64,000 bases of DNA from Collinsella aerofaciens (GTDB lineage Bacteria > Actinomycetota > Coriobacteriia > Coriobacteriales > Coriobacteriaceae). The stretch covers positions 141,224 through 205,223 of the forward strand of contig NZ_CYYP01000002.1 in NCBI RefSeq assembly GCF_001405375.1, written 5' to 3'. This document shows, piece by piece, positions 9,477 to 18,382 of the stretch (positions are counted from its first letter, which is position 1; every line of letters begins with the position of its first letter). A program made the translations under genes and the position numbers. The notes below the pieces were generated by a model. It did no database searches. It saw nothing but the letters and a program-made list of their open reading frames with translations, and had not been told where the DNA came from.

Positions 9477-10472
9477 CTACTCCGCTTCTCCGTCTTGTAC
9501 TAAATCGTCTAAATCAAACACGCGCTCAACTTCGGCACGCGTGGGAATCGACTGCTGAGCGCCCAGACGCGACACCGTCACCGCCGAGGCGCGTGCACCC
9601 GCCGTCATGCACTCAAAGAGCGGCAAGCCCTCCAGACGAGCCGCGGCAAGCGCACCGATAAACGTATCGCCGGCGGCCGTGGTATCGACTACCGTGCTCG
9701 AAAGCGCCGGCATGCGCAGCAGCTCACCGCCATCACCGAGCGTAACCGAGCCGGCGCCGCCCAGCGTGATGGCCGCGGCGCCGGCACCCTTGGCGAGCAA
9801 GGCATTGAGCGCCGCGAGGCAGCTCGCATCATCCGCGGGCAAGATGCCCGTCAGCACCTGGCACTCGGTCTCGTTGGGGCAGACCAGGTCGACCGCAGGC
9901 CAGGCCTCCGCAGGCAACTCGCAGGCAGGCGCTGGATTAAAGACCGTATAGAACCCCAGCTCGTGAGCGCAAAAAAGCGCCTCGGCAGTCGCTGCAAGGT
10001 CACATTCGCCCTGGGCGATAAAGACGCTTCCGGCAGCCGGGGCAATCTCGCTGGTGTCGCCGTCGAGCTCATCGGCCACCAAACGTCTCAGCGCGCAGGC
10101 AACGTCCTCGCCCGCAAGCGCATGGTTGGCGCCCGGTGACAGCACGATGCGGTTGTCGCCCTCGCAGCGAATGATAGTCGCCGTTCCCGTCTCCACGTCA
10201 TCGCGACGCGCCACAAAGTCACAGTCCACGCCAGCATCTTGGAGCCCCGCCACGAGCGATGCACCGAACGCGTCGCGGCCGACCGCGCCAATCATGCACG
10301 TGCGCGCACCCATGCGCGCGGCGGCGACGGCCTGGTTAGCGCCCTTGCCACCGGCGTTGGTGATAAAACCGCTGCCGCCGACGGTCTCGCCCGCGCGCGG
10401 CATGCGCTCGCACGCCACCGAAAGGTCCATGTTCATGCTGCCGAACACCGCAACGATGCCGCGATCTGCCAT
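9477..10472 (-). CDS. rbsK: Ribokinase
   Basis: Phosphorylates D-ribose to ribose-5-phosphate with ATP. About 331 residues from ATG 10470-10472, preceded by GGAGG at the right spacing; an upstream ORF extension is not supported. PfkB family hallmarks: [20 protein letters not shown] at the N-terminus, [15 protein letters not shown] (signature 1), and [17 protein letters not shown] (signature 2) with the catalytic Asp. It is first in an operon with the nucleoside hydrolase, which suggests nucleoside salvage feeding the pentose phosphate pathway. No ribose ABC transporter or RbsR is nearby. Confidence 0.95.
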   Translation of the reverse strand: MADRGIVAVFGSMNMDLSVACERMPRAGETVGGSGFITNAGGKGANQAVAAARMGARTCMIGAVGRDAFGASLVAGLQDAGVDCDFVARRDDVETGTATIIRCEGDNRIVLSPGANHALAGEDVACALRRLVADELDGDTSEIAPAAGSVFIAQGECDLAATAEALFCAHELGFYTVFNPAPACELPAEAWPAVDLVCPNETECQVLTGILPADDASCLAALNALLAKGAGAAAITLGGAGSVTLGDGGELLRMPALSSTVVDTTAAGDTFIGALAAARLEGLPLFECMTAGARASAVTVSRLGAQQSIPTRAEVERVFDLDDLVQDGEAE

Positions 10473-10658
10473 GGAAACCTCCTCATCTGCGGGCCTTACG
10501 CCCACCGTCGGCCGTCGATCGTGCGCCCTCGCACCTCTATAACTTTAGTTCACTTTGATGTGAACGCGCCCTTGAGGTTGCGCCAGCAGCAAGCATTCAC
10601 AGGAGCAGGCAGCTACAATGAATATGTGCTGATTATTCTCGTCATTGGATGATGTTTT

Positions 10659-12875
10659 ATGGAACAATTCCCACCATCGAGCCCACGCGGTCCGCGCCGC
10701 GCGCCCGATAACCAGGCGCCGCACGAACGCCCACGCGCCGACCGCCGCGCCGGCGAGTCGCGACGCGGCCCGGTCCCGCATCGAACGCCCACCAACAAGG
10801 ACGCCCACACTAACAGCGCCGCAAAAGAACAGGCGCCCGCTCGTCCCAAGTCCCGCTACATTCCTGCGCTCGACGGCCTGCGCACGCTTGCCGTCGTCGC
10901 GGTGGTGCTCTATCACCTCAACCTCACGTGGGCTCAGGGCGGCCTGCTCGGCGTTACGATCTTCTTTGTGCTTTCGGGCTATCTGATCACGCGCTTGCTG
11001 CTCAACGAAGTCGCTAAGACCGGCCGCATCGACCTTAAGAGCTTCTGGATTCGCCGCATCCGTCGCCTGGTCCCCGCCGTGGTAACGGTAGTGTTCGTGA
11101 CCTGCGCGCTGTGCGCCATCTTTAACCACGTGATGCTCACCAAGATGCGCCCCGACATCTTGCCGTCGCTGCTGTTCTTCAACAACTGGTGGCAGATTGC
11201 CCAAAACGTCTCGTACTTCAATGCCCTGGGCGACCCCTCGCCGCTCACGCACTTTTGGTCGCTTGCCATCGAGGAACAGTTCTACCTGATTTGGCCGCCG
11301 CTGCTGTTTGCCATGGTATCCATGCATGTGAGCAAGCCCAACACGCGCCGCGTGGTTCTGGGCCTTGCCGCGGTTTCTGCCCTTGCCATAATGGTGCTTT
11401 ACAACCCTGCCGCCGACCGCAGCCGCGTGTACTACGGCACCGACACCCGCGTGTTCTCGCTGCTGCTGGGTGCCTGGATGGCCTTTATCCCCGATCGCGA
11501 CCTGGCGCCGGTGCGTCTCGCACATCGTTTGGGGCTCAATCGCCTGGCTGGCGCCGCCAAGCACGGCAAGAACGCCGAGGGCAAGCCTGGCGAGAAGGCC
11601 GACGAATCAGCCGAGACCGCCCCGGCACAGCCGAGCGCCCTCGTGCGCTTTTGGTCCTCGCCCGCATCCATCGATGTCTTGGGCGTCGTGGGTCTGGTTG
11701 GCCTTGCCGCCATGGTCGCGCTCACCAACGGCTACACCGCGTTCCAGTATCGCGGCGGCACGCTGTTATGCTCCATCCTCACGCTCATGGTCATCGCGGC
11801 CTGCGTGCAGCCCCAGGGAATGGTTGCCCGCGCGCTGTCCGCCAAGCCGCTCGTGTGGGTTGGCAAGCGCTCGTACAGCATCTACCTGTGGCACTATCCG
11901 CTGCTGCTGCTCATGAACCCGGTCGCCAACATCAACGATACGCCCTGGTGGCAGTACATCTTGCAGGTGCTGCTGGTGGTCGCCGTAGCCGAGTGCTCCT
12001 ATCGCTTTATCGAAACGCCGTTTAGGAAGGGTGCCTTCGGCCGCACCGTCGCCGAATTCCGCGATGGCACCACCACGCCCGCCAACTGGGCACGCGCGCA
12101 CGTCCCTGTCTGCGCAGCCTGCGCTGTCGTGTTGGTCGTTGCACTGGGCGGTCTGATCTTTGTGCCCGAGACGTCTGCGCTGAGCGGCAAGGGCGCCGAG
12201 GTTCTGAACAAGGAAGCCGAAAACACCGCGCCCACCGACCAGCAGGCGGCCGACGACACCGACAAGGACAACGACGGCTTCCCCGATGGCTCCTACGACC
12301 TGTTGATGATCGGCGACTCCGTGTCGCTGCGCGCCGTTGATTCCTTTGACGGCGTGTTTCCGCACAGCCATATCGATGCCGAAAAGGGCCGCCAGTTTGA
12401 TGCGGGCCGCGCGACATTTGAGGGCTATATCCAGCAGAACCTTGCCGGCAAGATCGTGGTCTTTGCCCTGGGCACCAATGGTTTGGTAACGGACGCCCAG
12501 GTCGACGCGATCATGGCCGACGCCGGCGAGCAGCGTATTGTCGTGTTTGTAAACACACGTAGCCCGCAGCCGTGGGTCGGGTCCACGAACCAGGCCATCG
12601 CCAACGCCGCCACGCGCTACAAGAATGTACGCGTTATCGACTGGTACGGGCATAGCGCCAACCGCAACGACCTGTTCGATGGCGACGGCACGCACCTGTC
12701 GACTACCGGCGTGACCGAGTACCTCAACCTGATCCACGATGCAGTCAAGAAAGACCTGCCCGTGCACCCCGAGGACCACGTCAACGATCCGCAGCCGGCA
12801 GCCGTCAAGTCCGCCGGCGACGCACTTGTCAATGCCCTCGCCTACAAGCCGCACAAGCTCGGCGACGACAAGTAA
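10659..12875 (+). CDS. OatA-like membrane acyltransferase (acyltransferase 3 plus SGNH domain)
   Basis: Likely O-acetylates cell-wall or surface polysaccharide; OatA acetylates muramic acid and gives lysozyme resistance. 738 residues. Residues 1-65 are a basic, Pro/Arg-rich disordered tail. Residues about 68-480 are the ten-helix acyltransferase-3 domain (SRYIPALDGLRTLAVVAVVL, IFFVLSGYLITR, HFWSLAIEEQFYLIWP). After a TM helix near 485, the extracytoplasmic SGNH domain runs from about 545 to 700 with LMIGDSVSLRAVD (block I Ser) and the Asp-x-x-His of DGTHLSTTG. The loop near 285-330 is Lys/Glu-rich. A TACAAT box lies at 10614-10619. Monocistronic, followed by a 14-bp hairpin. Confidence 0.92.
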   Translation: MEQFPPSSPRGPRRAPDNQAPHERPRADRRAGESRRGPVPHRTPTNKDAHTNSAAKEQAPARPKSRYIPALDGLRTLAVVAVVLYHLNLTWAQGGLLGVTIFFVLSGYLITRLLLNEVAKTGRIDLKSFWIRRIRRLVPAVVTVVFVTCALCAIFNHVMLTKMRPDILPSLLFFNNWWQIAQNVSYFNALGDPSPLTHFWSLAIEEQFYLIWPPLLFAMVSMHVSKPNTRRVVLGLAAVSALAIMVLYNPAADRSRVYYGTDTRVFSLLLGAWMAFIPDRDLAPVRLAHRLGLNRLAGAAKHGKNAEGKPGEKADESAETAPAQPSALVRFWSSPASIDVLGVVGLVGLAAMVALTNGYTAFQYRGGTLLCSILTLMVIAACVQPQGMVARALSAKPLVWVGKRSYSIYLWHYPLLLLMNPVANINDTPWWQYILQVLLVVAVAECSYRFIETPFRKGAFGRTVAEFRDGTTTPANWARAHVPVCAACAVVLVVALGGLIFVPETSALSGKGAEVLNKEAENTAPTDQQAADDTDKDNDGFPDGSYDLLMIGDSVSLRAVDSFDGVFPHSHIDAEKGRQFDAGRATFEGYIQQNLAGKIVVFALGTNGLVTDAQVDAIMADAGEQRIVVFVNTRSPQPWVGSTNQAIANAATRYKNVRVIDWYGHSANRNDLFDGDGTHLSTTGVTEYLNLIHDAVKKDLPVHPEDHVNDPQPAAVKSAGDALVNALAYKPHKLGDDK

Positions 12876-12900
12876 CGCGCAGCAAAATCTGCTTACACCC

Positions 12901-12934
12901 GCAGGGGGCGTCGGCCACGGCCGACGCCCCCTGC
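12901..12934 (+). terminator. Strong GC hairpin after the acyltransferase gene
   Basis: Perfect 14-bp arms beginning GCAGGGGGCGTCGG with a CCACGG loop, 25 bases beyond the stop. There is no U-tract, so termination efficiency is uncertain. The rest of 12935-13418 has no supported gene; it contains GGGACACTCC-type repeat remnants, a 224-bp palindromic element and the terminator of the metal transporter gene. Confidence 0.75.
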
Positions 12935-13110
12935 GGCAGTTAGGGACACTCCTTTTGCACCGGCACCCGGAAGCACTCCTGGCGCAGCCAATGAAGACCT
13001 CTACGGATGAATTCCAAGCCGCTCCGCCCCTCCAGACATCGTTTCCGCGCCTCGCGCCTGCCCCAAACAATCAAAACAAGCCCTTTTCGCCGCAACCTCA
13101 AAGGTCTGTG

Positions 13111-13334
13111 GGCAAAAAAGGCCAAATATGAGTACTGTTACAATTTTAGTAGCAGGCAAAACCACCCAAAATGACGTCCGAGCGACCCCTACAACCCCCT
13201 AAAGCAGCCAACCTGACTGGTTTAAGGCATATTGGAGCCAATTTTAATGAACATACTATAGGTTATGTTCATTATCTTTTTGGATGTAAATGCTATTCAC
13301 TTAGCAACAGTACTCATATTTGGCATTTTTTGCC
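13111..13334. repeat. 224-bp MITE-like element with 29-bp terminal inverted repeats
   Basis: Ends 13111-13139 and 13306-13334 are inverted copies matching at 28 of 29 positions (outer GGCAAAAAA, inner CAAATATGAGTACTGTT). The interior is AT-richer than the surroundings, has no ORF, and holds a second palindrome at 13247-13272 (ATGAACATA/TATGTTCAT). No target-site duplication is obvious. Confidence 0.8.
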
Positions 13335-13375
13335 CGCTGCCATATAACTAACACCCTATAGCAGACAAAAACAGA

Positions 13376-13394
13376 CCGCAGCCCATCGCTGCGG
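13376..13394 (-). terminator. Terminator of the NRAMP-like transporter gene
   Basis: CCGCAGC/GCTGCGG arms with a 5-base loop, followed on the minus strand by TCTGTTTTTG. It lies 24 bases past the stop at 13419. Confidence 0.85.
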
Positions 13395-13418
13395 CCTGTT
13401 CGGAAGCAAAAGTGGGCG

Positions 13419-14681
13419 CTACGCGCTGTAGCCCATCGCTTGCAGCACAAACATGACGACCGTCAGCACCGTAATCACGCCAATGGTCGCCCAGGTGAGC
13501 ACGTTCCATACGCGGCCGTTGCGGTTGGCGCCCATAATGTGGCGATCTGCCGCGATAACCACCTGGAATACCAAGACTACGGGCAGCAGCACGCCGTTGA
13601 TGACCTGCGAGGTCATCATAATCTGGAACAAATCGACGCCAGGCATGAGCACCAACACGGCAGAAATGCCGATGATGGCCGTAATGATGCCGCGGTAAAC
13701 CGGGGCCTCGTCCCAGCTGCGATCGGCACCGCGCTCCCAGCCAAATGCCTCGCAGATGGCACTCGACGTAACACCCGGCAGCACGCAGGCAGCCAAAAAG
13801 CTCGCTGCGACCAGGCCCGAGGCGAACAACACCGTGGACCACTGGCCCGCGATGGGCTCCAGCGCGCGGGCGGCATCGGCGGCATCGCTAATCTGAATAC
13901 CCGCCGGGAACAGCACCGTACCGGTCGTGATGATAATGAAGCCCGCAATGATATCAGCGGCGATCGAGCCGCTCACGGTATCAATACGCTGCAGCACGAT
14001 GTCGTCCTCGCCCGCATTCTTATCGACCACGTTGTTCTGAGCCAAGAAGATCATCCACGGTGCGATGGTGGTACCGATCGTTGCGACCACAAGCGACACG
14101 TAGCTGGGGTCGTTTTGAATATTGGGGACGACCAAGTCGACCGCGACCTCGCCCCAGTTGGGGCCGGCCATAAACGCGGCGACGATGTAGGTCACGAACA
14201 CGCAGCTTACCAGCAGCAAAATCTTCTCGATGCGCTGGAAACTGCCCGACATGGTAAGCATCCACACCAGCAGCGCCACGAGCGGCACCGAGATGCTCGC
14301 CGGAACGCCAAACAGAGCAAGGCCACTCGCGATACCCGCGAACTCCGAGATGGTCACCGCCGTGTTGGCGATCAACAGCGCCGCCATGGCCAGCACGCTC
14401 TTGCGCACACCAAAGCGCTCGCGAATGAGCGACGCCAGGCCCTTACCCGTGACGCATCCGCAGCGCGCCGCGGTCTCCTGCGTCACGATAAGCAGCACGG
14501 TCATGACGGGAAGCATCCAGAGCATCTTATAGCCATAGCTGGCGCCCGCGCTGGAATACGTGGCGATGCCGCCGGCGTCATTGCCCGAAAGTGCCGCCAA
14601 AAGACCGGGGCCCATGGCGCCAAAGATGGCCGCGATGGTCAGCTTTTGCTTGGTGCTCGGCTTTTGCTTCGTATTTTGCAC
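13419..14681 (-). CDS. NRAMP-family metal transporter, NRMT-like (probable Mg2+ transporter)
   Basis: 420-residue protein with 11 or so membrane helices. GTG 14679-14681 is chosen as start, eight bases after the mgtE-like stop and behind AGGTGG; the longer ORF overlaps the upstream gene. The TM1 metal-site stretch reads LSGNDAGGIATYS where Mn/Fe NRAMPs have DPGN. The TM6 stretch reads GTTIAPWMIFLAQNN where classical members have MPH. The missing Asn in TM1 and missing Met in TM6 fit the NRAMP-related magnesium transporters (NRMTs), which I recall being characterised from Eggerthella lenta of the same class. Coupling to an MgtE-like gene supports Mg2+ as substrate. The ion specificity is inference. 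Confidence 0.85.
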   Translation of the reverse strand: MQNTKQKPSTKQKLTIAAIFGAMGPGLLAALSGNDAGGIATYSSAGASYGYKMLWMLPVMTVLLIVTQETAARCGCVTGKGLASLIRERFGVRKSVLAMAALLIANTAVTISEFAGIASGLALFGVPASISVPLVALLVWMLTMSGSFQRIEKILLLVSCVFVTYIVAAFMAGPNWGEVAVDLVVPNIQNDPSYVSLVVATIGTTIAPWMIFLAQNNVVDKNAGEDDIVLQRIDTVSGSIAADIIAGFIIITTGTVLFPAGIQISDAADAARALEPIAGQWSTVLFASGLVAASFLAACVLPGVTSSAICEAFGWERGADRSWDEAPVYRGIITAIIGISAVLVLMPGVDLFQIMMTSQVINGVLLPVVLVFQVVIAADRHIMGANRNGRVWNVLTWATIGVITVLTVVMFVLQAMGYSA

Positions 14682-14689
14682 GCGACCAC

Positions 14690-16534
14690 CTAACCCATGA
14701 CTGACATGGTGAGCAGCACCGCGGCGATGCAGTACGCCACACACGAGATCATGACGGCGATGACGTTCATGGCGGTACCCGACGTATTGAGGTCGTGCTC
14801 GTCGCGCCAGAACAGCACCATCAGGTAAATCACGGCGCTCATGTTGCCAACCAGGCAGATGATGGCGGCAATGTTAAAGCAGCCGGTAAAGAGCTGCTCC
14901 TCAAACATAGTGGCATCGGGGAACGCAGCGGTGCGTACCAGCTGCGCGCACAGGTAGGTCACGAGCGAAAGGATCAGGCCCATGCCCGTGCTCTGGAAGA
15001 AGAATCCCAGGTACGGCTTGGGCTCGTCGTCGTGACCGTCGTACTCGAGGAAGTAGTTCTTGACGAACGACACCATGCGCGAGGCAGCCAGCAGCACGAG
15101 CGGCATGGCGCACATGGGGAACACCACCAGATGCGCGGAGCCCAGCGCCGTCCCCAGCGCCGTCGCCATAATGCACGAGGCGATGCCCCACACGACGACC
15201 CAGTACTGACGATGCACGAACCAGCTGAGCACGTTCGTCGAGTCGTCCGACGCGCTGTCGCCCGAGCCGACACCGGCGATCTGCAGGTCCTCCTGATGCT
15301 CCTCGGCGATAACGTCCATGGCGTCGTCGAAGGTCACGATACCCAGGATATGACGGTTCTCGTCGCAGACAGGGATGGCAACCAGGTCGTACTTGGTCAT
15401 CTCGTCCGTCACGTCTTCCTGGTCCTCGTCGGGCGACACGTAGACCAGATCGCGATAGGCGAGCTGGCCCAGCGTGGCGTCGCGGTCGGCCACGATCAGC
15501 GTGCGCAGCGAAAGCACGCCCGTCAGCATGCCACTCGGATCCTCGGTATAGACGTAGTAGACGCTCTCAAAGTCCTCGTCGAGTTTGCGAATCGCCTCGA
15601 TGGCGTCGCCGACCGTCGCCGTGGCGGGCAGCGAGACAAACTCCGAGGTCATGATGCGGCCGGCGGTGTTGTCCTCGTAGCCTAGCAGATTACGAATCGC
15701 CTTCTCCTCCTTGACGCCCATTAGGCGCAGAAGCTTCTCGGCCTTCTCGTAATCGAGCTCGTCGATCAGGTCGGCAGCGTCGTCCGGGTCCATCATGGCC
15801 AGCATCGACGATGCGTCGGTATCGGACAGGCCCTCGAGCATCTCGGTCATGAGCTCGTCGTCATCGAACTCCGAGATGGCCTCGGCGGCCTGTGCGGTAT
15901 CGAGCTGCGCGAACACCTGCGCGCGCAGGCGCGGGTCGAGCTGCTCGATGATGTCAGCGATGTCGGCAGGATGCAGCTCGCCAAGCGTCTTGTGCGACAC
16001 CGAGAGCTGGATGTTCTTAGTCGAGCGATCGAGCAGGTCCATATAAGACCAGGCGATAATGTCCTCACTGAGCGGTTTGCCCAGATGCTTCATAAAGCCC
16101 TCGACGACATGCTCAAGTGTGGGGCTGATCGCGCGCAGCAGACCGCGGGCGCCGACCTCGGCACCCAGCAGGCGCAGCTGATTTTCGCCCGACATGGAAA
16201 ACTTGATGTCGTTGACGCGCACGACCTTCATGCCCTGCGTGTCGACAATCTGTTTGTTAAGCACGTCGCGGGCAAGCAAGAGTTCGGTCGGCTGCAAATA
16301 CGAAAAACGGATTTCGGTGGCCGACGTCTTAAGGTGTACACCCGTCTCGTCGATACGGTCGACCCATTTGCGCCAGCTGATCATAAACGGCGTCTTGCCG
16401 GGACCACGGAACGCGAGCGACGTCACGTGCGGAAAAACTTCTCCGGTTGCAATGCCAAAATCGTTAACCACGCCGAGCTTTTCGCCGTCGACGTCCAAGA
16501 CCGGCAGTTTGAGCATCTCACTCAGATAATTCAA
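14690..16534 (-). CDS. MgtE-like magnesium transporter/channel with N-terminal PRC-barrel-like domain
   Basis: Inner-membrane Mg2+ channel gated by its cytosolic domain. 614 residues starting at a TTG. Residues 1-110 look like a PRC-barrel pair (LPVLDVDGEKLGVVNDF, VVRVNDIKFSM). Residues about 185-290 are an MgtE N superhelix (LHPADIADIIEQLDP, MDPDDAADLIDELDYEKAEKLL). Residues 295-420 hold two CBS domains (NTAGRIMTSEFVSLPATATV, LVAIPVCDENRHILGIVTFDDAMDVI). Residues 440-614 contain five or six helices that are diverged from classical MgtE. Acidic residues in N and CBS domains are the Mg sensors in MgtE. A strong hairpin lies 20 bases upstream of the start. It is transcribed together with the NRAMP-like gene. 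Confidence 0.88.
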   Translation of the reverse strand: MNYLSEMLKLPVLDVDGEKLGVVNDFGIATGEVFPHVTSLAFRGPGKTPFMISWRKWVDRIDETGVHLKTSATEIRFSYLQPTELLLARDVLNKQIVDTQGMKVVRVNDIKFSMSGENQLRLLGAEVGARGLLRAISPTLEHVVEGFMKHLGKPLSEDIIAWSYMDLLDRSTKNIQLSVSHKTLGELHPADIADIIEQLDPRLRAQVFAQLDTAQAAEAISEFDDDELMTEMLEGLSDTDASSMLAMMDPDDAADLIDELDYEKAEKLLRLMGVKEEKAIRNLLGYEDNTAGRIMTSEFVSLPATATVGDAIEAIRKLDEDFESVYYVYTEDPSGMLTGVLSLRTLIVADRDATLGQLAYRDLVYVSPDEDQEDVTDEMTKYDLVAIPVCDENRHILGIVTFDDAMDVIAEEHQEDLQIAGVGSGDSASDDSTNVLSWFVHRQYWVVVWGIASCIMATALGTALGSAHLVVFPMCAMPLVLLAASRMVSFVKNYFLEYDGHDDEPKPYLGFFFQSTGMGLILSLVTYLCAQLVRTAAFPDATMFEEQLFTGCFNIAAIICLVGNMSAVIYLMVLFWRDEHDLNTSGTAMNVIAVMISCVAYCIAAVLLTMSVMG

Positions 16535-16554
16535 TGGTGCTCCCCATCATTATT

Positions 16555-16589
16555 CCCCCGGACGCGGCCGCGCGTGCGGCGTCCGGGGG
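16555..16589 (-). promoter_or_regulatory. Strong hairpin in the leader of the mgtE-like gene
   Basis: 11-bp perfect arms CCCCCGGACGC/GCGTCCGGGGG with a GC-rich loop, ending about 20 bases before the start codon. The 369-base gap 16535-16903 contains no gene; I looked for the conserved M-box core there and did not find it. The hairpin may act in attenuation or block initiation, which is inference. Confidence 0.5.
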
Positions 16590-16867
16590 CTTCTGGATAT
16601 GTATACGCATGCGCGGGCGGCACGCCGCTCGACGCTCACACCCCGTGCACGCGCAGAAAGCACCTGCATGGGGTCATCGACTGTATGGTCGAGGTTTGGA
16701 TTTCACCTGTAACCTTTCTCTTGACCCTCATTAACCGCAGTAACTATAGCATCAGCATCGCGCTGCGGCACCGAATTTATGCGCTGCACATTGCAGGCAT
16801 ACCAAACGCTGACGTATCCGTGGCATAGAGCCGGATGGGTATGGTGGGACAAAGCGATTAAGACCGT

Positions 16868-16910
16868 CCTAAACGACCAGTCGTTTAGGCACGTCCCCGA
16901 TGACTACTCT
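16868..16910. repeat. GTCATYGGGGACGT...AAACGAC dispersed repeat with hairpin
   Basis: CCTAAACGAC/GTCGTTTAGG is a perfect 10-bp hairpin with a 2-base loop (16868-16889), followed by the reverse complement of AGTCATCGGGGACGTGC. The same words recur at 25296-25324 and several times in 28802-28955. Confidence 0.75.
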
Positions 16911-18310
16911 GTGGTGTCGTCGTCCTCGGGGAATTGGGGGAACACGGCGTTTTTGGGCATGGAAACCTTGGTGAGCGAGGTGAGCTTTTTGCTCAATGCC
17001 GTGTCCGTCTTGACCAGGTCGCTGAGCGTCACGATCTTGTAGCCGTCGGCGACAAGGCCATCGATAATCTGCGGCAGCGCCTCGAGCGTCTGCTCGGCGC
17101 ACTCATCGCTATCGGTGAGCAGCACAATATTGCCCGGCGTCATCGAGTCGAGCACGGTCGATACTTGCTCGTCGGCGCCGTTGAGCAGCCAGTCGCCCGA
17201 ATCGATATTCCACGAAACCACAGCGGACACCAGGTCCATCGAGTCAATCCAGTTTTGCTCGTCAAACGCGGCGTAGGGGGCGCGCAGCAACATCGTCTCG
17301 ACGCCGGTCGCCGACTTAATCGCCTCGGTACCCTTCGTGATCTGCTTGCGCACCGTCTCGCGTTCCTCGCCCTTGAGCGAATCATCGCTGTAGCTGTTGG
17401 AGCCGACCTCGCACCCGGCATCGACAATCGCTTTGGCGGCAGCGGGCGAGGCCTCGGCCGCATCGCCCGAAAGGAAGAACGTCGCCGTGGCGCCCTTTTC
17501 CTTGAGCACCTGCAAGATCTGCTTGGTCGCGCCGCTCGGACCCTCGTCAAATGTCAGGGCCACGTACTTTTCGTTGCCCTTGGGCGCTACGCTTGCGCAC
17601 TCGACCACGCAGTCGGTGGCGGGCACGACCTCGCCGCGGTCCTGCGTCTTGCCCGACTGCTCGCCGACCCATACCTCGGAGCGGCCCTGAACGCCCCAGG
17701 TTTTGACATACTCAATGGCACCCGTGCCCTCGACCTTAAGCTTTGGCTCGATAGTCGTGGCCTGGACCTCGTGCTTTTCGTACACGTTGCGGCCATCCTT
17801 GACCGTCACCTTCTCGCCGCCCTCAAGTTCGCGGCTATCCCATTTGCCCTGTTTCACGCGCTTGCCGTCGACCTTCACCGACAGTTTTTCGCCCCCATGG
17901 CGCTTGAGCACGCTGTCATCGACGGCCAGCAGGTCGCCTGCGTCGTAGGCGTCAGTCAACTCCTGGTCGTCGATGAGATTCTGCAGCGTAGAGCCCACGC
18001 GCACCGCGGTCTTCTGGCCGTTGAGCTCCACGTCCACGCTGCGGTTGACGTAGCCCACGACGGCAGCGATAAACAGCACGAGCGCACAGCCCACGGCGAT
18101 GAGTGCGTAGGGCAGGCGAGACGAACGACGGGGCGTACGGCTGTTGCCGATGCGCGCACTGCGGTCGCTAAACCCGCGGCTATGGTTGAGGTACATCGCG
18201 CCGGGCTTACGGTGACGCTTGCGCTGACCGCTGGGCAGCTGCCCCAGGTCGCGGCGCGCCGTCGGACGCGCACCCGAACGCCCGTTTAAGTTGGATCCGT
18301 TTTGGCGCAT
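16904..18310 (-). CDS. Membrane-anchored NodB-domain (polysaccharide deacetylase-like) protein lacking metal ligands
   Basis: 468 residues. The cytoplasmic tail 1-65 is basic, a TM helix follows at about 66-89, then an ubiquitin-like/DUF348-like region (VELNGQKTAVRVGSTLQNLI) and further beta domains. A NodB domain occupies about 235-440. Motif 1 is ALTFDEGPS (normally TFDDGP). The usual H(S/T)xxxH metal-binding motif is replaced by SNSYSDDSL. Motif 3 is LLRAPYAAF (RPPYG), motif 4 WNIDSGDW, and motif 5 IVLLTDSDE where LLHD is expected. Both His pairs are absent, so deacetylase activity is doubtful; it may bind glycan. GGGAGG precedes ATG 18308-18310. Extracellular, wall-facing. Confidence 0.85.
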   Translation of the reverse strand: MRQNGSNLNGRSGARPTARRDLGQLPSGQRKRHRKPGAMYLNHSRGFSDRSARIGNSRTPRRSSRLPYALIAVGCALVLFIAAVVGYVNRSVDVELNGQKTAVRVGSTLQNLIDDQELTDAYDAGDLLAVDDSVLKRHGGEKLSVKVDGKRVKQGKWDSRELEGGEKVTVKDGRNVYEKHEVQATTIEPKLKVEGTGAIEYVKTWGVQGRSEVWVGEQSGKTQDRGEVVPATDCVVECASVAPKGNEKYVALTFDEGPSGATKQILQVLKEKGATATFFLSGDAAEASPAAAKAIVDAGCEVGSNSYSDDSLKGEERETVRKQITKGTEAIKSATGVETMLLRAPYAAFDEQNWIDSMDLVSAVVSWNIDSGDWLLNGADEQVSTVLDSMTPGNIVLLTDSDECAEQTLEALPQIIDGLVADGYKIVTLSDLVKTDTALSKKLTSLTKVSMPKNAVFPQFPEDDDTTE

Positions 18311-18331
18311 GTGCCCTCCCCCATAAACACA

Positions 18332-18361
18332 GCAAGCCGGAGCAACAGGTCTCCGGCTTGC
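18332..18361 (-). terminator. Terminator of the PRC-barrel/YtxH operon
   Basis: GCAAGCCGGAG/CTCCGGCTTGC perfect 11-bp arms with an 8-base loop, on the minus strand followed by TGTGTTT. It separates the operon from the NodB-domain gene. Confidence 0.85.
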
Positions 18362-18382
18362 CTCCCATCATTTGGTACGTCG

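Noticed and set aside
12940-13125. 61-residue minus-strand ORF after the acyltransferase gene
   Set aside because: Overlaps repeat-like sequence and one end of the 224-bp element; no convincing start signal.
16535-16760. M-box magnesium riboswitch before the mgtE-like gene
   Set aside because: A plain GC hairpin is visible but I could not find the conserved M-box core sequence by eye; left as an unassigned leader structure.
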